In this document: piece by piece, positions 61,433 to 64,000 of the stretch
Layout: the number at the start of each line of letters is the position of its first letter
Numbering within the stretch: the first letter of the stretch is position 1
NCBI GenBank assembly: GCA_028285265.1
Contig: JANQPX010000068.1
Coordinates: 1-64,000 of the forward strand
Source of the DNA: Geminicoccaceae bacterium
Lineage (GTDB): Bacteria; Pseudomonadota; Alphaproteobacteria; Geminicoccales; Geminicoccaceae
DNA length: 64,000 bases
Direction of reading: 5' to 3'
Program-made: the position numbers and the translations under genes
Notes under the pieces: model-generated
The model's database searches: none
The model's input: the letters and a program-made list of their open reading frames with translations, nothing else
Told to the model about the DNA's origin: nothing

Positions 61433-62725
61433 GTGAATGAGGACTCATATGAGAGGACAATTGACGTTGTCACCATTGGTACGAAGAGGAAGTGGACGGC
61501 GGCCAATTGGCAAGCTCGTTCGCCCACCGGGCGGCAATACGTATGGGGATCAAATTCTTTGACAGACCAATCCACCCGGCAAGCTGTGCCTAGAGGCTTC
61601 CGCTTTCTTCAGGTCGCAGCGTTTGTTGTCGCGGCCCTCTACCAGGTAAATGCAAACGCACAAACAGCCTCTACGGTCAAAACTGCCAAGCCGCTCATCG
61701 AGTCAATTGTCGACTGGGATGAGTATACGGGCCGCTTTGAGGCTGTGCAGAGTGTTGTTATCCAAGCGCGAGTTTCTGGATATCTCGAGGGGATTCACTT
61801 CAAGGAAGGCGATCTCGTCAAGAAAGGAGATCTCCTCTTCGAAATCGACCGACGGCCATTCGAGGCAGCTGTCGCTCGGGCTAAGGCGCAGCTTGATGCG
61901 GCCAGAGCACGAGAGGATTTAGCTGAAATAGAGGTGAAGCGCGCCGAGGAACTCCTCCGGCGTGATGTCGGACCCGAGAGTGAAGCCCAGCGCCGACGAG
62001 CGGAGTTTCAGGAAGCACTTGCCAATGTAGCCCTGGCAGAGGCCGAGCTGGTCACAGCCCGGCTCGATCTGGAGTTTACACGGATTGTCGCGCCTATCGC
62101 CGGTCGAATTTCTGCCACCGTTGTTGATGTTGGCAATCTGGTCATCGGCGGGCCTTCGGGAGCAACGGTCATGGCAAACATCGTAACGGTCGACCCAATC
62201 GAGTTTGTCTTCACAGTGTCAGAAGCAGATTTCCTTCGTTATGCCCGGCTGTCCCGTTCGGGCGAGCGACCGTCTTCGAGGGAGCAGCAAAACCCAGTCA
62301 GCGTGCAATTGATGGACGAAGATGATTGGACCAGGGAAGGGAGCATGACGTTCGTCGACAATCAGATCGACCCCAATTCTGGCACACTTGAGGGGCGTGC
62401 CACCCTGCCCAACGGCGATTTGCTACTCCAGCCTGGTCTGTTCGGACGACTGCGCTTGCCAGGATCTAGGCGATACCAAGCTATCTTGATTCCCGACAGC
62501 GCTATCGTTGCCGATCAGTCGAGGCTTATTGCCTATGTGGTCGACGATAGCGACGTTGTCCAAGAACGGGCGGTTACCATCGGCCCTATCCATCGCGGCC
62601 TTCGTGTTGTTCGCCATGGCCTTGAGGTCAACGATCGGATTGTCATCTCAGGCGTGCAGCGCGCACGCCCCGGTGAGCTGGTCAAAGCGATCGACTCTGA
62701 GATCTTATTGGATGGAACGGAATGA
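61433..62725 (+). CDS. RND efflux periplasmic adaptor (membrane fusion protein)
   Basis: The open frame gives up to 430 aa; the true start may be a TTG at 61559 (MLTDQ-like, residue 43), just ahead of the export signal FRFLQVAAFVVAALYQVNANA. Mature domains: lipoyl/barrel-sandwich halves (VVIQARVSGYLEGIHFKEGD and EFTRIVAPIAGRISATVVDV-like RIVAPIAGRISATVVDVGNL), alpha-hairpin between them (AVARAKAQLDAARAREDLAE), beta-barrel (FVFTVSEADFLRYARLSR) and a membrane-proximal domain (VVQERAVTIGPIHRGLRVVR). AcrA/MexE family: links an inner-membrane RND pump to an outer channel. The pump gene follows after 4 bases. Confidence 0.92.
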   Translation: MNEDSYERTIDVVTIGTKRKWTAANWQARSPTGRQYVWGSNSLTDQSTRQAVPRGFRFLQVAAFVVAALYQVNANAQTASTVKTAKPLIESIVDWDEYTGRFEAVQSVVIQARVSGYLEGIHFKEGDLVKKGDLLFEIDRRPFEAAVARAKAQLDAARAREDLAEIEVKRAEELLRRDVGPESEAQRRRAEFQEALANVALAEAELVTARLDLEFTRIVAPIAGRISATVVDVGNLVIGGPSGATVMANIVTVDPIEFVFTVSEADFLRYARLSRSGERPSSREQQNPVSVQLMDEDDWTREGSMTFVDNQIDPNSGTLEGRATLPNGDLLLQPGLFGRLRLPGSRRYQAILIPDSAIVADQSRLIAYVVDDSDVVQERAVTIGPIHRGLRVVRHGLEVNDRIVISGVQRARPGELVKAIDSEILLDGTE

Positions 62726-62729
62726 ACGC

Positions 62730-64000
62730 ATGCGCTTGACGCATTTCTTCATCGATCGCCCGATCTTTGCGGCAGTGATATCAATTCTGATCACTCTGAT
62801 CGGCACCGTTTCCTATTTTCAGCTACCTGTGTCGCAGTATCCGGATATCGCACCGCCGACGATCCAAATCACCGCGAGCTATCCTGGAGCATCAGCCGAC
62901 GTCGTTTCCAAGACAGTAGCCACGCCGTTGGAGCAGGAAATCAATGGCGTCGAAGGCATGCTCTACATGTTGAGCCAGGCGACGTCCGACGGACAGCTCA
63001 GTCTAACCATTACCTTTCGACTCGGTACCGATCTCGATAAAGCTCAGGTGCTGATACAAAACAGAGTCGCAATTGCGGAGCCAAGGCTTCCAGAAGCTGT
63101 ACGTCGGTTAGGTGTACAGACCCGACAGAACTCGCCGGATCTCATGCTGGTTGTTCACATGCTGTCTCCCGACGACTCGCGCGACCAGCTCTACATCTCC
63201 AACTATACACGCACTCAGATCGTCGATCGTCTGCTGCGGATCGACGGCGTAGGTCAAGCGACCGTCTTCGGCGAGCGTGCCTACTCAATGCGTGTTTGGC
63301 TCGACCCTGATCGGATCGCTGCGCGCGGGCTGACCGCAGGCGACGTGGTGGCGGCGCTCAGGGCGAACAATCTTCAAGTCGCGTCAGGTGTCGTAAATCA
63401 ACTACCTGTTCCCGAGCCAGGTGCCTTCGAGCTCAGCGTCGAGACGCTAGGGCGTCTTGTCGATCCTGGTCAATTTGAAGAAATCGTTATCCGCGCTGAC
63501 GACGTTGGGCGCAAGGTGCGCATTCGAGACGTGGGTCGGGTAGAACTCGGTGCACAGGACTACCGGACAAACGGCTATCTTGACGACAATACAGCGCTGC
63601 CGATCGGAGTCTTTCAAAGACCGGGCTCCAATGCGCTCGACACCGCGGCAGAAGTCGAAGCACTGATGGAAGAGCTTTCGGCGGGATTTCCGCCCGGCGT
63701 CGCCTATGAGATCATTTACAATCCAACGGAGTTCATCGAAGAATCGGTGAACGCGGTCTACACGACAATCGGCGAGGCGATCTTTCTTGTCGTTCTCGTT
63801 GTTCTGGTGTTCTTGCAAAGCCTACGCGCGTCGATCATTCCGATCCTCGCGATTCCGGTCTCGCTGATCGGTACGTTCTTCGTTATGTCGTCTTTCGGCT
63901 TCTCGCTGAACAACCTTTCATTGTTCGGCCTCGTCCTCGCCATTGGCATTGTAGTCGATGATGCAATTGTCGTTGTCGAGAATGTCGAGCGGTATATTGA
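62730..64000 (+). CDS. RND efflux pump, HAE1 family (N-terminal 424 residues; runs off the window)
   Basis: ATG at 62730, four bases after the adaptor stop. It begins MRLTHFFIDRPIFAAVISIL, the first span, then QLPVSQYPDIAPPTIQITAS, YPGASADVVSKTVATPLEQE, INGVEGMLYMLSQATSDGQL, the porter-domain start of AcrB/MexB-type drug pumps, and NSPDLMLVVHMLSPDDSRDQ. TM2-TM4 region near the edge includes LVLAIGIVVDDAIVVVENVE, with the paired Asp of TM4 that carry protons. A full pump is about 1040 aa, so more than half is outside. Substrate not predictable. Confidence 0.95.
   Translation, partial: MRLTHFFIDRPIFAAVISILITLIGTVSYFQLPVSQYPDIAPPTIQITASYPGASADVVSKTVATPLEQEINGVEGMLYMLSQATSDGQLSLTITFRLGTDLDKAQVLIQNRVAIAEPRLPEAVRRLGVQTRQNSPDLMLVVHMLSPDDSRDQLYISNYTRTQIVDRLLRIDGVGQATVFGERAYSMRVWLDPDRIAARGLTAGDVVAALRANNLQVASGVVNQLPVPEPGAFELSVETLGRLVDPGQFEEIVIRADDVGRKVRIRDVGRVELGAQDYRTNGYLDDNTALPIGVFQRPGSNALDTAAEVEALMEELSAGFPPGVAYEIIYNPTEFIEESVNAVYTTIGEAIFLVVLVVLVFLQSLRASIIPILAIPVSLIGTFFVMSSFGFSLNNLSLFGLVLAIGIVVDDAIVVVENVERYI

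Overview
The window looks like an alphaproteobacterial chromosome segment (moderate to high GC, rhizobial/Hyphomicrobiales-like gene styles: DUF772-type and IS21 transposase remnants, XRE regulator with a C-terminal sensor domain, many LysR/TetR/AraC-oxidoreductase pairs). I cannot name the genus from sequence alone.

Region 1 (1-11.2 kb) is mostly chromosomal: a GNAT-like acyltransferase, a Ser/Pro-rich single-span protein, a membrane fatty-acid desaturase, DNA polymerase II (polB) and the RNA-binding protein Tex, nearly all on the minus strand. An aldolase fragment lies among them. The stretch 11.2-12.5 kb is a graveyard of short gene fragments.

Region 2 (12.5-26.3 kb) is the most interesting part: a candidate immune/conflict island. 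A two-gene minus-strand unit (131-aa protein plus exported beta-barrel-like protein) diverges from a plus-strand series: TIR-STAND ATPase with a C-terminal metallo-beta-lactamase (MBL) fold, an IS5-type remnant, a single-TIR protein, a tandem-TIR protein, a large envelope protein, a CHAT protease, and a free-standing MBL hydrolase translationally coupled to the CHAT gene. The C-terminal domain of the TIR-STAND protein aligns along its whole length with the free MBL protein, but its metal ligands are replaced. It reads as a pseudo-enzyme copy (possible built-in decoy) of an active enzyme encoded 8 kb downstream.

Region 3 (26.8-28.9 kb) is a mobility junction: the 3' half of a tRNA-Arg(CCU) gene without its 5' half, a three-copy 11-bp repeat, an intact tyrosine integrase and a truncated IS1182-type transposase.

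Region 4 (29-60.5 kb) is an accessory catabolic/detoxification region made of small modules, each a transcription regulator beside one or a few enzymes: TetR with exported dehalogenase-like hydrolase and cupin; adenylate cyclase; XRE regulator with haloalkane dehalogenase; AraC and LysR regulators with glutathione S-transferase, isochorismatase-like hydrolase, cupins, quinone oxidoreductases, an MFS exporter, Dps, a kynurenine-formamidase-like protein, and NmrA-type reductases. Several divergent promoters carry clear dyad operators. Many genes here are broken by frameshifts or stops (LysR, quinone oxidoreductase, alpha/beta hydrolase, SDR, NTF2-like, IstA and others), which suggests decay of acquired DNA.

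Region 5 (60.7-64 kb) starts an efflux operon: an MlaC-like periplasmic protein, an RND adaptor and an RND pump that runs off the window.
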